64,000 nt of DNA from Burkholderia humptydooensis (GTDB taxonomy: Bacteria; Pseudomonadota; Gammaproteobacteria; Burkholderiales; Burkholderiaceae), in assembly GCF_001513745.1 (NCBI RefSeq), contig NZ_CP013380.1, positions 2,170,001 through 2,234,000 of the forward strand. The letters run 5' to 3'. Numbering within the stretch: the first letter of the stretch is position 1; the number at the start of each line of letters is the position of its first letter. The notes beneath the pieces are model-generated. The model worked only from the letters and a program-made list of their open reading frames with translations. It was not told the origin of the DNA and did no database searches. Positions 7,789 through 18,557 of the stretch are shown here, in pieces. The translations under genes and the position numbers were made by a program.

Positions 7789-9360
7789 ATGCTGTCGACT
7801 CGATTCCGTCACCTCGCCACAGCCGCGCTCGTGCTGTCGACCGGCGCGTGCGCCGCTGCGCCGGACGCCGCGCCCGAGCCTGAAGTCGCGTGCCGACCGG
7901 ACGAGACGATGCCCAAGCGCCAGTTCCGAGGCACGTGGATCGCATCGGTGACCAACATCGACTGGCCGTCGCGCCCGGGCCTATCGGTCGCGGACCAGCA
8001 GGCCGAGCTGGGCGCGTGGCTCGACGACGCGGTGCGGATGAACCGCAACGCGGTGATCCTGCAGGTTCGACCGACCGCGGACGCCTTCTGGCCGTCGCCG
8101 TTCGAGCCGTGGTCGAAGTATCTGACGGGCACGCAAGGCGGCGACCCGGGCTACGATCCGCTCGCGTTCGCCGTCGCCGAGGCGCATCGGCGCAATCTCG
8201 AACTGCACGCGTGGTTCAATCCGTATCGCGTCGCGATGGACGACCGGATCGACGCGCTCGCCGCCACGCATCCGGCGCGCCTGCATCCGGACTGGATCGT
8301 CCGCTACGGCGGCAAGCTGTATTACAACCCGGGCGTGCCGGCCGCGCGCGCGTTCGTCGTCGATGCGATCATGGACGCGGTCGGCCGCTACGACATCGAC
8401 GCCGTGCATCTCGACGATTACTTCTATCCGTACCCGGTCGCGGGCGCGGCGTTCGACGATGCGTCGGCATACGCGCAATACGGCGCGGGCTTCGCGACGC
8501 ACGCCGACTGGCGGCGCGACAACGTCGATCGTCTCGTCGAGTCGCTCGCGCGGCGCATCAAGGCCGCGAAGCCGTGGGTGAAGTTCGGGATCTCGCCGTT
8601 CGCGGTCTGGCGCAACGCGGCCACCGATCCGCAGGGCTCGCAGACGTCGGCTTCGGTGCAGACCTACGACGATCTGTACGCGGACACGCGCCGCTGGCTG
8701 CGCGAGCGCTGGATCGACTACGTCGTGCCGCAGGCGTACTGGGCGCGCGGCTTCGCGCCTGCCGACTATGACAAGGTCGTGTCGTGGTGGGCGAACGAGG
8801 CGCGCGGCCGCGACGTGCACCTGTATATCGGGCAGGCGGCGTACAAGGTCGGCACGTCGAATCAATCGCCGGGCTGGTCCGATCCGGCCGAGTTGAGCAA
8901 CCACCTGGCGTTCAATCGCACGGCGCCCGAGGTGAAGGGCGACGTCTACTTCTCCGCGAAGGACGTGCGCGCGGACCGGCTCGGCGCGACGACGCTCGTC
9001 AATCGCACCTGGTATTCGCGGCCGGCGCTCGTGCCGGCGATGCCCGCGCTCGACGGAGCGGCGCCGCCGCCCGTGAAGGACCTGCGCGCGCAACGCCCGC
9101 CCGACGGCGTGCGGCTGCGATGGAAGCCGCGCTCGAAGGCGACGGCGTCATACGCGGTCTATCGTCACGAGCTTGGGCGGCAGGACATGTGCGGCAACCA
9201 CGATGCACGCCATCTGCTCGCAACGGTTCGGGGAACCGAATTCGTCGACATCACCGCGCGCGCGGATCGCGGCTACCGCTACGCGGTCACGGCGCTCGAT
9301 CGTCTTTGGAACGAGAGCGAGCCGGCCCACGTCGTGATGCCCGCGGCGAAGCCGTATTGA
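7789..9360 (+). CDS. Glycoside-hydrolase-like family 10 (DUF187/YngK-type) exported protein
   Basis: This 523-residue protein starts at ATG 7789 with AAGGA upstream. The N-terminus has a short hydrophobic signal ending L-S-T-G-A-C, so it is probably a lipoprotein, though the lipobox is not canonical. The body is a TIM-barrel domain of the GHL10/DUF187 family: R-G-T-W-I-A-S-V-T-N-I-D-W-P at the start, N-A-V-I-L-Q-V-R-P-T-A-D-A-F, the conserved H-A-W-F-N-P-Y-R, and D-A-V-H-L-D-D-Y-F-Y-P-Y-P. The last 100 residues resemble a fibronectin type III fold. Relatives are thought to act on cell-wall glycans. It ends 37 bases from the convergent cobM. Confidence 0.85.
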   Translation: MLSTRFRHLATAALVLSTGACAAAPDAAPEPEVACRPDETMPKRQFRGTWIASVTNIDWPSRPGLSVADQQAELGAWLDDAVRMNRNAVILQVRPTADAFWPSPFEPWSKYLTGTQGGDPGYDPLAFAVAEAHRRNLELHAWFNPYRVAMDDRIDALAATHPARLHPDWIVRYGGKLYYNPGVPAARAFVVDAIMDAVGRYDIDAVHLDDYFYPYPVAGAAFDDASAYAQYGAGFATHADWRRDNVDRLVESLARRIKAAKPWVKFGISPFAVWRNAATDPQGSQTSASVQTYDDLYADTRRWLRERWIDYVVPQAYWARGFAPADYDKVVSWWANEARGRDVHLYIGQAAYKVGTSNQSPGWSDPAELSNHLAFNRTAPEVKGDVYFSAKDVRADRLGATTLVNRTWYSRPALVPAMPALDGAAPPPVKDLRAQRPPDGVRLRWKPRSKATASYAVYRHELGRQDMCGNHDARHLLATVRGTEFVDITARADRGYRYAVTALDRLWNESEPAHVVMPAAKPY

Positions 9361-9397
9361 CGATCCGACCGCGCATCCGCGCCACGCGCCCCGGCCT

Positions 9398-10123
9398 TCA
9401 CGCCTTCGCGTAGAGCGTCGATTCGTCGAAGCCCTCGGCGTCGAGCACGCGCCCGATCAGGATCAGCGCGGTGCGCTCGATCCGCGCGCCCGCGACCTTG
9501 CCGACGATATCGGCGAGCGTGCCCGTCACGCGCGCCTCGTCCGGCCAGCTCGCTCGATAGATCACGGCGATCGGGCAATCGGCGCCGTAGTGCGGCAGCA
9601 CGTCGTCGACGATCCGCGCGAGATGCCGCACGCCGAGATGGATCGCGAGCGTCGCGCGGTGCGCGGCGAGGCTCGCGAGCGATTCGCCTTCGGGCATCGC
9701 CGTCTTGCCCGCGTAGCGCGTGAGGATCACGGTCTGCGCGACGCCCGGCAGCGTCAGCTCGACGCCGAGCGCCGCCGCGCACGCGGCCGCCGCTGTCACG
9801 CCCGGCACGATCTCGTAAGGAATCCCGAGCGCGGCGAGCCGGCGGATCTGCTCGCCGATCGCGCCGTACAGCGAAGGATCGCCGGAATGCACGCGCGCGA
9901 CGTCCTGCCCTTTTCCGTGCGCCTGCGCGAGCAGCGCGACGATTGCGTCGAGATCGAGCTCCGCCGTGTTCACGACGAGTTCGGCGCGATGCCCGCCGAG
10001 CACCGCGGCCGGCACGAGCGAGCCCGCGTACAGGATCACCGGGCAACTGCGCACGAGGCGCTGGCCCTTCACCGTGATCAGCTCGGGGTCGCCCGGACCC
10101 GCGCCGATGAAGTACACCGTCAT
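9398..10123 (-). CDS. cobM: Precorrin-4 C11-methyltransferase
   Basis: This 241-residue SAM-dependent methyltransferase of the tetrapyrrole family adds the C11 methyl of the corrin ring (precorrin-4 to precorrin-5). It shows [15 protein letters not shown] at the N-terminus, then [14 protein letters not shown] and Y-E-I-V-P-G-V-T-A, the core motifs of CobM/CbiF. Length is normal for the family. It is the last gene of the minus-strand run cobL-cbiD-cobK-cobM and is separated from cobK by 70 bases, whereas the genes before it overlap. No terminator is obvious in the 37 bases that separate it from the convergent hydrolase. Confidence 0.95.
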   Translation of the reverse strand: MTVYFIGAGPGDPELITVKGQRLVRSCPVILYAGSLVPAAVLGGHRAELVVNTAELDLDAIVALLAQAHGKGQDVARVHSGDPSLYGAIGEQIRRLAALGIPYEIVPGVTAAAACAAALGVELTLPGVAQTVILTRYAGKTAMPEGESLASLAAHRATLAIHLGVRHLARIVDDVLPHYGADCPIAVIYRASWPDEARVTGTLADIVGKVAGARIERTALILIGRVLDAEGFDESTLYAKA

Positions 10124-10193
10124 TCAAAATACTCCGTCATTCGTTCGATGATTCGATTCGAGGATTCGCCGACGCGCGCTCGCGCGCGGCCCG

Positions 10194-10964
10194 TCACGGC
10201 GTGCGAAAGGCGCGAAACGGACGAAACGCACGAACCGCACGAAACGCGCGCAGCGCGTCGACGAGCGCCGCGATATCGCCGAATTCGCGATCCGCATCCG
10301 GCAGCGCCGGCCGCTCGACCATCACAACCGGCAAGCGCCGCTCGCGCGCGACGTCGAGCTTCGCCTCCGTCGCCGCGCCGCCGCTGTTCTTGCTGACGAC
10401 GACGTCGATTGCAGCCGTCGCGAAGAGCGCGCGCTCGCCTTCGACCGAGAACGGCCCGCGCGCGGCGAGCACGTGCGCGCGCGCGTTGCCTGCGTGCGCG
10501 TCGAGGCAGCGCACGAGCCAGTGCTGATGCGGCGCAATGTCGTCGAGATGCGCGAGCGGCTCGCGCCCGAGCGTGAAAAGCGGCCGCGCGAACGGCGCGA
10601 TCGCGGCGAGAACGCCCGCCCAGTCCGCGACGCCGCGCCAGTCGTCGCCCGGCCGCGGCCGCCACGGCGCGCGGCGCAGCGCCCAATACGGCACGCCCGC
10701 CGCGCGGCACGCGGCGGCCGCGTTCGCGCTGATCCGCGCGGCGAACGGATGGGTCGCGTCGATAACGAGCGCGACCGCGTGCTCGCGCAGATGGCGCGCG
10801 AGCCCGTCGGCGCCGCCGAAGCCGCCGACTCGCACGTCGCACGCGAGATCGTCGGGCACCTTGCCGAGGCCGGCGAGGCTGTACACGTCGTGCGGCGCGA
10901 GCGTGCGCGCGACGCGCAGCGCGTCACCCGTGCCGCCGAGCAGCAACACGCGGCGCGCGCTCAT
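10194..10964 (-). CDS. cobK: Precorrin-6A reductase
   Basis: This 256-residue protein starts at 10964, its ATG overlapping the stop of cbiD by four bases (ATGA), which implies translational coupling. It has the dinucleotide-binding start [16 protein letters not shown] and the family motif [11 protein letters not shown], then V-V-S-K-N-S-G-G in the C-terminal half. It reduces precorrin-6A to precorrin-6B with NADPH. The last 20 residues are a low-complexity run of Ala-Phe-Arg repeats encoded by short imperfect DNA repeats. These are unlike the family and probably dispensable. Confidence 0.93.
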   Translation of the reverse strand: MSARRVLLLGGTGDALRVARTLAPHDVYSLAGLGKVPDDLACDVRVGGFGGADGLARHLREHAVALVIDATHPFAARISANAAAACRAAGVPYWALRRAPWRPRPGDDWRGVADWAGVLAAIAPFARPLFTLGREPLAHLDDIAPHQHWLVRCLDAHAGNARAHVLAARGPFSVEGERALFATAAIDVVVSKNSGGAATEAKLDVARERRLPVVMVERPALPDADREFGDIAALVDALRAFRAVRAFRPFRAFRTP

Positions 10965-12055
10965 CGCGCGACGCCGACGATGCGGCCCTCGCGGTCGATC
11001 GCGAGCGCCTCGACGTCGACCTCGTCCGGCACGATGTCGCGCGCGACGCGGCGCGCGTGCGCGCAGACGACGTCGCCGAGCGGCACGTGATGCGCGAGCG
11101 CGAGCGCCAACGCCTGCTGGCTCGTGTTCGCCGCGCGGATCTCGTGCTGCAGCACCGTGCTCGCGCCCGCTTCGCCCGCCCATTGGGCAAGCAGCGGCAA
11201 GTCGATGCTCGAATGGCGGCTGTGCAGATCGAGATGGCCCGCCGCGAGCTTGCTCAGCTTGCCGAAGCCGCCGCACAGCGTGAGCCGCGCGACGCTCGCG
11301 CGGCGCAGGTACTTGAGCACCGCGCCCGCGAAGTCGCCCATCTCGATCAGTGCGATGTCGGGCAGGCCGTAGCGCGCGCGCACCGCGTCCTCGCTCGCAT
11401 TGCCCGTGCACGCGGCGATGTGCGTGACGCCGTTCGCGCGCGCGACGTCGATGCCCTGGTGAATCGACGCGATATACGCGGAGCACGAGAACGGCCGCAC
11501 GATGCCCGTCGTGCCGAGGATCGACAATCCGCCGACGATGCCGAGGCGCGGATTCATCGTCTTCTGCGCGAGCGCCTCGCCGTTCTCGACGCCGATCGCG
11601 ACGTCGAAGCCGCCCGCATAGCCGTGCTCGGCCGCGAGCGCCGCGAGATGCTCGCTCATCATCCGGCGCGGCACCGGGTTGATCGCGGGTTCGCCGACGG
11701 GAATCGCGAGCCCCGCGCGCGTGACCGTGCCGACGCCCGGCCCCGCGCGAAAGCGCACGCCCGGCTCGTGAACGAGCCGCACGCGCGCGAACACGAGCGC
11801 GCCGTGCGTCACGTCCGGGTCGTCGCCCGCGTCCTTGATCGTGCCCGCCTCCGCGCCGCCGGCGTCCGTCGCGCGGCAGAACGCGAGACGCATCGCGACG
11901 TGCTGCCCCTTCGGCAGCACGATGTCGGCCATGTCGCTCGCGCGGCCCGTCAGCAGCAGGCGCGCGGCCGCGAGCGACGTCGCGGTCGCGCAACTGCCCG
12001 TCGTGTAGCCGAAGCGCAGCGGCCGCGGCTGCTCGGGGGTTTCGTCGCGCATCAT
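10961..12055 (-). CDS. cbiD: Cobalt-precorrin-5B C1-methyltransferase (CbiD)
   Basis: This 364-residue protein starts at 12055, overlapping the end of cobL by four bases. It has the CbiD hallmarks [26 protein letters not shown], and [10 protein letters not shown]. Farther on it has [16 protein letters not shown]. CbiD methylates C1 of the macrocycle in the anaerobic pathway, where the aerobic pathway uses CobF. No cobF is visible in the window, so CbiD presumably supplies the C1 methyl here even though ring contraction appears to use the oxygen-dependent CobG. Confidence 0.95.
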   Translation of the reverse strand: MMRDETPEQPRPLRFGYTTGSCATATSLAAARLLLTGRASDMADIVLPKGQHVAMRLAFCRATDAGGAEAGTIKDAGDDPDVTHGALVFARVRLVHEPGVRFRAGPGVGTVTRAGLAIPVGEPAINPVPRRMMSEHLAALAAEHGYAGGFDVAIGVENGEALAQKTMNPRLGIVGGLSILGTTGIVRPFSCSAYIASIHQGIDVARANGVTHIAACTGNASEDAVRARYGLPDIALIEMGDFAGAVLKYLRRASVARLTLCGGFGKLSKLAAGHLDLHSRHSSIDLPLLAQWAGEAGASTVLQHEIRAANTSQQALALALAHHVPLGDVVCAHARRVARDIVPDEVDVEALAIDREGRIVGVAR

Positions 12056-13278
12056 CCGTGCTCCGGCTGCGCGCCGCGCGGCTTGCGCGCGTCGTACAGC
12101 GTGACGGGCAGCGCCTGCCGCCAGGCGTCGAAGCCGCCGAGCGGCTGCGCGTGCGCGACCGACACGCGCGCGAGCGTGCCGCCGTGCCGCTCGCGCCATG
12201 CGACGAGCGCCGCCTCGCCCTGCAGCGTCACCGCATGCGCGACGAAGCGGCCGCCCGGCTTCAGGCCCCCCCAGCACGCGTCGAGCACGCCGTCGCGGCT
12301 CACGCCGCCGCCGACGAACACCGCGTCTGGGGCGGCAAGGCCCGCGAGCGCGTCGGGCGCGCGGCCGGCGACGAGTTCGAGCGCCGGCACGCCGAGCGCG
12401 TCGCGGTTGTGCTCGATGAAGCGCTGCCGGTCCGGATGCGCTTCGATCGCGATCGTCCGGCAGCTCGGATGCGCGCGCATCCATTCGATGCCGATCGACC
12501 CGGAGCCCGCGCCGACGTCCCACAGCAATTCGCCCGGCGCGGGCGCGAGCCGCGCGAGCGCGAGCGCGCGCAGATCGCGCTTCGTCAGTTGGCCGTCGTG
12601 GCGGTACGCGTCGTCCGGCAAGCCGGGCGTGAGCGCCAGGCGCGGCGCGGCGCCGCACGCGCGGCATTCGATCGCGACGACGTTGAGCGCGGCCGCCCGC
12701 GCATCACCCCACGCGTCGGCGCGCGCGTCGATGCGCCGTTCGAGCGGGCCGCCGAGATGCTCGAACACTGTCATCGCGCTCGGCCCGAAGCCGCGCGCGG
12801 CGAGCGCGCCGGCCATCGCGGCGGGCGTCGCGCCGTCCGCGCTCAGCACGAACAGCCGCCGGCCCGGATACAGATGCCGATGCAAAGACGCGAGCGGCCG
12901 GCCGACGAGCGACACCGTGTCGACATCCTGCAGCGCCCAGCCGGTGCGCGCGGCCGCGAGCGACAGCGACGACGGCGCGGGCAGCACGCGCCACTCGTGC
13001 GGCGCGAGCGTGCGCGCGAGCGTCGCGCCGACGCCGAACAGCATCGGATCGCCGCTCGCAAGCACGCACACGCGCGCCGGAGCCCGCGCGAAGAGCGGCG
13101 CGAGATCGAACGGCTTCGGCCACGGCGCGCGCTCGGCGCCGTGCCGCGCCGGCAGCATCGCGAGATGCCGCTCGCCGCCCATCACCACCGCCGCGTCGGC
13201 GAGCGCGCGCCGCGCCGGCCTGCCGAGCCCCGCGTATCCGTCGTCGCCGATGCCCACCACCGTCAGCCACGCGCTCAT
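12052..13278 (-). CDS. cobL: Precorrin-6Y C5,15-methyltransferase (decarboxylating)
   Basis: This 408-residue two-domain enzyme has an N-terminal CbiE-type methyltransferase ([11 protein letters not shown], then [13 protein letters not shown]). It also has a C-terminal CbiT-type class I methyltransferase ([16 protein letters not shown]). It methylates C5 and C15 and removes the acetate carboxyl at C12. The start at 13278 has GGAG eight bases upstream. It is the first gene of the minus unit, and cbiD and cobK follow with ATGA overlaps. It is divergent from cobG, and its -10-like box overlaps the one proposed for the riboswitch transcript. Confidence 0.95.
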   Translation of the reverse strand: MSAWLTVVGIGDDGYAGLGRPARRALADAAVVMGGERHLAMLPARHGAERAPWPKPFDLAPLFARAPARVCVLASGDPMLFGVGATLARTLAPHEWRVLPAPSSLSLAAARTGWALQDVDTVSLVGRPLASLHRHLYPGRRLFVLSADGATPAAMAGALAARGFGPSAMTVFEHLGGPLERRIDARADAWGDARAAALNVVAIECRACGAAPRLALTPGLPDDAYRHDGQLTKRDLRALALARLAPAPGELLWDVGAGSGSIGIEWMRAHPSCRTIAIEAHPDRQRFIEHNRDALGVPALELVAGRAPDALAGLAAPDAVFVGGGVSRDGVLDACWGGLKPGGRFVAHAVTLQGEAALVAWRERHGGTLARVSVAHAQPLGGFDAWRQALPVTLYDARKPRGAQPEHG

Positions 13279-13361
13279 CCGTCGTGCTCCATCGTGTTCC
13301 TGTCGATCCTGAAAGCGTCGCCCGCCTCGCGCATCGCGCGCTCGGGCGTCGCGAAAAAAGG

Positions 13362-13367
13362 CATAAT
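13362..13367. promoter_or_regulatory. Shared divergent -10-like element between cobL and the cobG riboswitch
   Basis: The sequence around 13360-13369 reads CATAAT on plus and TATTAT on minus, a near-symmetric A/T island in otherwise GC-rich DNA. It lies directly before the riboswitch and about 85 bases before the cobL start on the other strand. No strong -35 box is obvious on either side. Confidence 0.4.
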
Positions 13368-13369
13368 AC

Positions 13370-13560
13370 AGCGTCCGTCGACCGGCGCCCCACGGGGCCC
13401 AAGAGGGAACGCAGGGCGCGCCGCGCCGCTGCGGCTGCCCCCGCAACTGTGAGCAGCGAGTCCGCATCCGATCCACGCCACTGGCCAGGCCGCCCTTTTC
13501 GCGGCCGCCGGGAAGGCCCGCTGCGGATGACGACCTGCCAGCCAGGAGACCTGCCGGGAC
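13370..13560 (+). ncRNA. Cobalamin riboswitch controlling cobGHIJ
   Basis: All conserved blocks of the cobalamin aptamer appear in order on plus: AAGAGGGAACGC near 13401, the core GCTGCCCCCGCAACTGTGA (about 13434-13452), CCACTGG near 13478, CGGGAAGG near 13509, and the B12 box AGCCAGGAGACCTGCC at 13540-13555. About 120 bases of expression platform separate it from the cobG start. Binding of adenosylcobalamin should lower expression of cobG-cobH-cobI-cobJ, giving end-product control. Confidence 0.95.
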
Positions 13561-13681
13561 GTTTCGTTCGTGCCAGCCTTCATCGGGCGGGGTGTACCGA
13601 TGCCGTAGCCCGCCGCTCGCGCGCTTGCCGCGCGGGAACGGCCGCCTCGGGCCGCCGCGCGACGCTTGATCCGGAGCGCTG

Positions 13682-15121
13682 TTGAATCCTTGCACCGCTG
13701 TTTTTTCATCCGACGCCGCGCGCGCCGCGAGCGCGTGTCCGGGACTCGTGCGCATCGTCGCCGCGCGCGACGGCGGCCTGTGCCGGATCAAGCTGCCGGG
13801 CGGCGCGCTTGCCGCCGCGCAGGCGCGCGCGGTGGCGGCCGTCGCGCGCGCGTTCGGCTCGGGCGTGATCGAGGCGACCAATCGCGCGAACCTGCAATTG
13901 CGCGGCGTGCGGGCCGGCAGCGAGGCTTGCGTGAGCCGCGCGCTGATCGACGCGGGGCTCGGGCCGCTGACGGACGGCCTGCCCGCGGCGCCGCCCGACA
14001 CATGCGTCGCCGCGCGCGACGACGTGCGCAACGTGATGCTGAGCCCGACGGCCGGGCGCGACCCCGATGCGCTCGTCGACAGCGCCGCGCTCGCCGCCCG
14101 CCTCCTCGCGATGCTGCAGACCGAGCCGCGCTGCGCCGCGCTGTCGCCGAAATTCTCGGTGCTGCTCGACGGCGGCGAACGGCTCGCCGCGCTCGACCAC
14201 CCGCACGACATCTGGCTGTCCGCGCTGCGCGACGCGCGCGGGGACATGCTGCTCGCGGTCGGGCTCGCCGGCTGCCCGCCCGTCGACGGCGAGCGCGTCG
14301 CACCGGGCGCAACGTTTACCGGCGCGCTCGCGGCCATCGCGCCGGCGCACGCGGTCGAGTGCGTGCGCGCGCTCGTGACGAGCTTCGTCGAGCTCGCGCC
14401 GCCGGGCGCGACGCGCATGCGCGACCTGCTCGCGACGTGCGCGCCCGACGCGTTCCTTTCGCATGCCGAATCGAAGCTGTCCGAATCGAAGCCGCCGTTC
14501 GCGCTGCGGCGCCGCGCGGATCTCGCCGGCTGGCGGCGCGCGCGCGTCGACACGGCGCTGCGTTTCGGCATCCAGCCCGAACGGGACCCGGCGCGCTGCG
14601 TCGTCGGCGCGCAGCCGCCGCTCGGCCGGCTCGACGCGAACGCGCTCGCGGCGCTCGCGGCGCTTGCCGACACGCACGGCGACGGCACGCTGCGCATCAC
14701 GCCGTGGCAAGGCGTGATGCTGCCCGCCGTCGCGCGCGCGGCCGCGCCCGACGCGCTCGCGCGCCTCGCCGCGCTCGGCTTCGTGTGCGACGCGGCCGCT
14801 CCGCTCGCGCACGTCGTCGCGTGCGCGGGCTCGGCAGGCTGCGCGCGCGCGCCCGCCGACACGAAAGCCGACGCGCTCGCGCTCGCCGCGCGCCTCGCCG
14901 CCCCCGTCGACGTGCACGTCACGGGCTGCGCGCGCTCGTGCGCGTTGCCGCATGCGGCCGCGCACACGCTCGTCGCGAGCGCGGCGGGCCGCTACGACCT
15001 CTATCGGCGCGACGGCGCGACGGGCTTCGGCCGCGCCATCGCGCGCCAATTGACGATCGACCAGGCCGCCGCCGCGCTCGCGCTCGGCGCACGGCCCACT
15101 CAGGATGACCTCGATGCTTGA
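13682..15121 (+). CDS. cobG: Precorrin-3B synthase (CobG)
   Basis: This 479-residue protein reads from a TTG at 13682 with GGAG seven to ten bases upstream. It belongs to the nitrite/sulfite-reductase family, with two ferredoxin-like half-domains: [19 protein letters not shown] near the start and a second copy around residue 310. The C-terminal siroheme/Fe-S cysteines are C-A-G-S-A-G-C and V-T-G-C-A-R-S-C. CobG is an oxygen-dependent monooxygenase that converts precorrin-3A to precorrin-3B, the committed step of the aerobic pathway. It is the first gene behind the riboswitch, and cobH overlaps its end. Confidence 0.92.
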   Translation: MNPCTAVFSSDAARAASACPGLVRIVAARDGGLCRIKLPGGALAAAQARAVAAVARAFGSGVIEATNRANLQLRGVRAGSEACVSRALIDAGLGPLTDGLPAAPPDTCVAARDDVRNVMLSPTAGRDPDALVDSAALAARLLAMLQTEPRCAALSPKFSVLLDGGERLAALDHPHDIWLSALRDARGDMLLAVGLAGCPPVDGERVAPGATFTGALAAIAPAHAVECVRALVTSFVELAPPGATRMRDLLATCAPDAFLSHAESKLSESKPPFALRRRADLAGWRRARVDTALRFGIQPERDPARCVVGAQPPLGRLDANALAALAALADTHGDGTLRITPWQGVMLPAVARAAAPDALARLAALGFVCDAAAPLAHVVACAGSAGCARAPADTKADALALAARLAAPVDVHVTGCARSCALPHAAAHTLVASAAGRYDLYRRDGATGFGRAIARQLTIDQAAAALALGARPTQDDLDA

Positions 15122-15740
15122 CTACCTTCGCGACGGCGGCGCGATCTATCGCGAATCGTTCGCGACGATCCGCGCGGAAGCCGATCTGACGGGCGTGCCG
15201 CCCGACCTCGAAAAACTCGCGGTGCGCGTGATCCACGCGTGCGGCATGGTCGACGTCGTCCGCGACCTGCGGTTTTCCGACGGCGCGGGCGAAGCGGGCC
15301 GCGCGGCGCTCGCGGCCGGCGCGCCGATCCTCTGCGACGCGCGGATGGTCGCCGAAGGAGTCACGCGCGCGCGGCTGCCCGCGAACAACCCGGTAATCTG
15401 CACGCTCGGCGATCCGGACGTGCCGCGGCTCGCGCGCGAGATCGGCAACACGCGCTCGGCGGCCGCGCTCGAACTGTGGCGCGCGCATCTCGCGGGCAGC
15501 GTCGTCGCGATCGGCAACGCGCCGACCGCGCTCTTCCATCTGCTCGACATGATCGACGCGGGCGCGCCCCGCCCCGCCCTCATCCTCGGCTTTCCGGTCG
15601 GCTTCGTCGGCGCGGCCGAATCGAAGGCGCTCCTCGCGGCCGACAGCCGCGGCGTGCCGTTCGTCGCGGTCGCGGGCCGCCGCGGCGGCAGCGCGATGGT
15701 CGCCGCCGCCGTCAACGCGCTCGCTTCGGAGGCCGAATGA
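15114..15740 (+). CDS. cobH: Precorrin-8X methylmutase
   Basis: This 208-residue enzyme moves the methyl from C11 to C12, giving hydrogenobyrinate. I chose ATG 15114 because it yields the family-like start [16 protein letters not shown] and has AGGA eight bases upstream; an ATG three codons earlier is also in frame. The catalytic region [10 protein letters not shown] carries the conserved histidine near residue 40, and [11 protein letters not shown] and [13 protein letters not shown] are present. It overlaps cobG by eight bases and cobI by four, so the four genes are likely translated as a coupled set. Confidence 0.95.
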   Translation: MLDYLRDGGAIYRESFATIRAEADLTGVPPDLEKLAVRVIHACGMVDVVRDLRFSDGAGEAGRAALAAGAPILCDARMVAEGVTRARLPANNPVICTLGDPDVPRLAREIGNTRSAAALELWRAHLAGSVVAIGNAPTALFHLLDMIDAGAPRPALILGFPVGFVGAAESKALLAADSRGVPFVAVAGRRGGSAMVAAAVNALASEAE

Positions 15741-16471
15741 CGCGCAGGACTGGGCGCCTCTACGGGCTCGGCGTCGGGCCGGGCGACCCCGAGCTGCTGA
15801 CGATCAAGGCGCTGCGGATGCTGCAGGCCGCGCCCGTCGTCGCGTACTTCGTCGCGAAGGGCAAGAAAGGCAACGCGTTCAGCATCGTCGAGGCGCACCT
15901 GGGCGACGCGCAGACGCACCTGCCGCTCGTCTACCCGGTGACGACCGAGGCACTGCCGCCGCCCCTGTGCTACGAAACCGTGATCGCCGATTTCTACGAC
16001 ACGGCGGCCGCGCTCGTCGCCGCGCACCTCGACGCGGGCCGCGACGTCGCGGTGATCTGCGAAGGCGATCCGTTCTTCTACGGCTCGTACATGTACCTGC
16101 ACGACCGGCTCGCGCCGCGCTACGACGCCCAGGTCGTGCCGGGCGTGTGCTCGATGCTGGGCGGCGCGGCGGTGCTCGGCGTGCCGCTCGTCTACCGGAA
16201 CCAGAGCCTCTCGGTGCTCTCCGGCGTGCTGCCCGAGGACGAGTTGCGCGAGCGTCTCGCGAGCGCCGATGCGGCCGTCGTGATGAAGCTCGGGCGCAAC
16301 TTCGACAAGGTGCGCCGCGTGCTCGACGAGCTCGGGCTCGCGCGGCGCGCGCTGTACGTCGAGCGCGCGACGATGGCCGCGCAGCGGATCGTGCCGCTCG
16401 CGGACGTCGATCCAATGGCGTCGCCGTATTTTTCGCTGCTCGTCGTGCCGGGGGAAAAATGGCAAGGATGA
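15737..16471 (+). CDS. cobI: Precorrin-2 C20-methyltransferase
   Basis: This 244-residue SAM methyltransferase adds the C20 methyl to precorrin-2 at the entry of the corrin branch. The start at 15737 overlaps the cobH stop (ATGA) and has GGAGG just upstream. Family motifs are [17 protein letters not shown] at the N-terminus, [13 protein letters not shown] and V-V-P-G-V-C-S-M. Length is typical. It is the third gene of the riboswitch-controlled plus unit. Confidence 0.95.
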   Translation: MTRRTGRLYGLGVGPGDPELLTIKALRMLQAAPVVAYFVAKGKKGNAFSIVEAHLGDAQTHLPLVYPVTTEALPPPLCYETVIADFYDTAAALVAAHLDAGRDVAVICEGDPFFYGSYMYLHDRLAPRYDAQVVPGVCSMLGGAAVLGVPLVYRNQSLSVLSGVLPEDELRERLASADAAVVMKLGRNFDKVRRVLDELGLARRALYVERATMAAQRIVPLADVDPMASPYFSLLVVPGEKWQG

Positions 16472-18306
16472 CTATCGCGCCCGCGATCGTGATACTCGGG
16501 CCGGGCGCGCTCGCGACCGCGCGCCGGCTCCAGGCGCGATTCGACGGCGCGCAGGTGCACGCGCTCGCGGGGCGCGCCGACGCCGACGTGGCGTTTTCCG
16601 AGCTCGGCGCGCACCTGCGCGAGCTGTATGCGCGCGGCGCGCCGATCGTCGCGCTGTTCGCGGCCGGCATCGCGATCCGCTGCGTCGCGCCGTGTCTCGC
16701 CGACAAGGGCGCGGAGCCGCCCGTGCTCGCCGTGGCCGAGGACGGCAGCGCGGTCGTGCCGCTGTTGGGCGGCCTCGCGGGCGCGAACGTGCTCGCGCGC
16801 GAGATCGCCGACGCGCTCGGCGTCGCCGCCGCGATCACGACGAGCGGCGAGCTGCGCTTCGGCGCGTGCATGCTGAATCCGCCCGAAGGCTACGCGCTCG
16901 CCGATCTCGACGCGGGCAAGCGCTTCGTGTCCGATCTGCTCGCGGGCGAAAGCACGCGCATCGAAGGCGACGCACGGTGGCTCGACGACGTCGCGCTGCC
17001 GCGCGACGCGCACGCGCCGCACGCGATCCGCGTCACGCCGCATGCGTCGCGCGGCGACGCGCGCGAATTGCTGATTCATCCGCGTAGCGTCGTCGTCGCG
17101 CTCGGTGACGGCGATGGCGATGGCGACGCCAACGGCATCGGCGACGTTGCGAGCAACGCTTCGGATCACGATGCACTCGCATCCACCCCTGCAAACGCGG
17201 CGGCGAACGCGAACGCCGCATCGCCCGGCTTGCCGCCGCTCGCCGCGCGCATCGTCGCGACGCTCGCCGCGCACGATCTCGCGACGCTCGCGCTCGCGGC
17301 CGTCGTCGCGCCGGCGCGACGCATCGCCGATCGCGCGCTGACCGATGCGGCGCGCGCGCTGCGCGTGCCGTTGCGTTTCATCGAGACGAACGCGCACGAC
17401 GCCTCGGGCGTGCTCGATGCCGCGCTGCCCGCCACGCTCGCGCGCCGCGCCGATGCGCCGCGCGCCGATGCGGAGCCGTCGCCGACGCCGCGCCACATCG
17501 CCATCGCCATCGCCGGCGCGCCCGTCGACGCCGATGCGCTCGGCGCAGCGCGCGGCCGCCTGACGGTGCTCGGCCTCGGCCCCGGCCGCGCGGACCTGAT
17601 GACGCCCGCCGCGCGCGCGGCGCTTGCCGACGCGACCGACATCGTCGGCTACGCGACCTACGTGAACATGGCGGGCCCGTTCCGCGCGGACCAGCAATTG
17701 CACATCTCCGACAACCGCGAGGAACTGCAGCGCGCGCGCCACGCGTTCGAGCTCGCCGCGCAGGGCCGGCGCGTCGCGGTCGTATCGTCGGGCGACCCCG
17801 GCGTATTCGCGATGGCGGCGGCCGTGCTCGAAGCGCTCGACGGCGCCGGCGACGCGCGCTGGGCAGCCGTCGAGCTCGACGTCGTGCCCGGCGTGTCGGC
17901 CGCGCTCGCGACGGCGGCCGAAGCCGGCGCGCCGCTCGGCCACGACTTCTGCCTCATCTCGCTGTCGGACAACCTGAAGCCGTGGGCGATCATCGAAAAG
18001 CGCATCGACCACGCGGCGGCCGCCGATTTCGCGCTCGCGTTCTACAACCCGGTGTCGCGCGCGCGGCCCGTGCAGTTCGATCGCGCGCTCGACATCGTGC
18101 GCCGGCATCGCGCGCCGGACACGGTCGTCGTGCTCGGCCGCGACATCGGCCGCCCCGGCGCGACGCTCGCGACGACGACGCTCGCCGCGCTGTCCGCGCA
18201 GCAGGTCGACATGCGCACGATGGTGATCGTCGGCTCGTCGACGACGCGGCGCATCGTGCGCGACGGCGCGCGCGACTGGGTGTACACGCCGCGCTGGTAT
18301 CGCTGA
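16459..18306 (+). CDS. cobJ: CbiG-CobJ fusion: cobalamin biosynthesis protein / precorrin-3B C17-methyltransferase
   Basis: This 615-residue protein joins two enzymes. Residues 1-200 are CbiG-like ([16 protein letters not shown] and [15 protein letters not shown]). Residues about 260-340 look like a degenerate CbiG C-terminal domain that has lost the G-x-G-C-R start, and a Gly-Asp and Asn-Ala-rich linker precedes it. Residues about 370-615 are CobJ ([36 protein letters not shown]), which methylates C17 during ring contraction. ATG 16459 has GGGGGA upstream; ATG 16468 overlaps the cobI stop and is an alternative start. CbiG normally opens the lactone in the anaerobic route, so its role beside CobG is unclear. 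Confidence 0.9.
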   Translation: MARMTIAPAIVILGPGALATARRLQARFDGAQVHALAGRADADVAFSELGAHLRELYARGAPIVALFAAGIAIRCVAPCLADKGAEPPVLAVAEDGSAVVPLLGGLAGANVLAREIADALGVAAAITTSGELRFGACMLNPPEGYALADLDAGKRFVSDLLAGESTRIEGDARWLDDVALPRDAHAPHAIRVTPHASRGDARELLIHPRSVVVALGDGDGDGDANGIGDVASNASDHDALASTPANAAANANAASPGLPPLAARIVATLAAHDLATLALAAVVAPARRIADRALTDAARALRVPLRFIETNAHDASGVLDAALPATLARRADAPRADAEPSPTPRHIAIAIAGAPVDADALGAARGRLTVLGLGPGRADLMTPAARAALADATDIVGYATYVNMAGPFRADQQLHISDNREELQRARHAFELAAQGRRVAVVSSGDPGVFAMAAAVLEALDGAGDARWAAVELDVVPGVSAALATAAEAGAPLGHDFCLISLSDNLKPWAIIEKRIDHAAAADFALAFYNPVSRARPVQFDRALDIVRRHRAPDTVVVLGRDIGRPGATLATTTLAALSAQQVDMRTMVIVGSSTTRRIVRDGARDWVYTPRWYR

Positions 18307-18557
18307 CGCCGCGGCGCAGCGACGCCCGGCACGCGCCGCGATCTCACCCGTGAATCCAATACGCCCAATCGTTTCGGATATCAAATCAAGTCGTCCGTCA
18401 AACCTTGAATCCGAATAATAAAAAGAATGACTAACGATTCCATCATGCGGTGGATTCCTCCATGATGTGCAAGCCGAAGCGCCGACCGCCCATCGAGCGC
18501 GGCGACGCGACGGCGATATGCAGGCCAGCATATCCACCCATCAACATGGAGAGAACA
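18307..18557. other. Intergenic region upstream of the chitinase
   Basis: About 250 bases, AT-richer than the flanks around 18350-18450. It should contain the promoter of the secreted chitinase. I saw no clear terminator for the cob unit and no confident -35/-10 pair. Confidence 0.4.

Noticed and set aside
13275..13709. Minus-strand open frame across the cobalamin riboswitch
   Set aside because: It covers the conserved aptamer on the other strand, has no family pattern and no good start. It is more likely an artefact of GC content.
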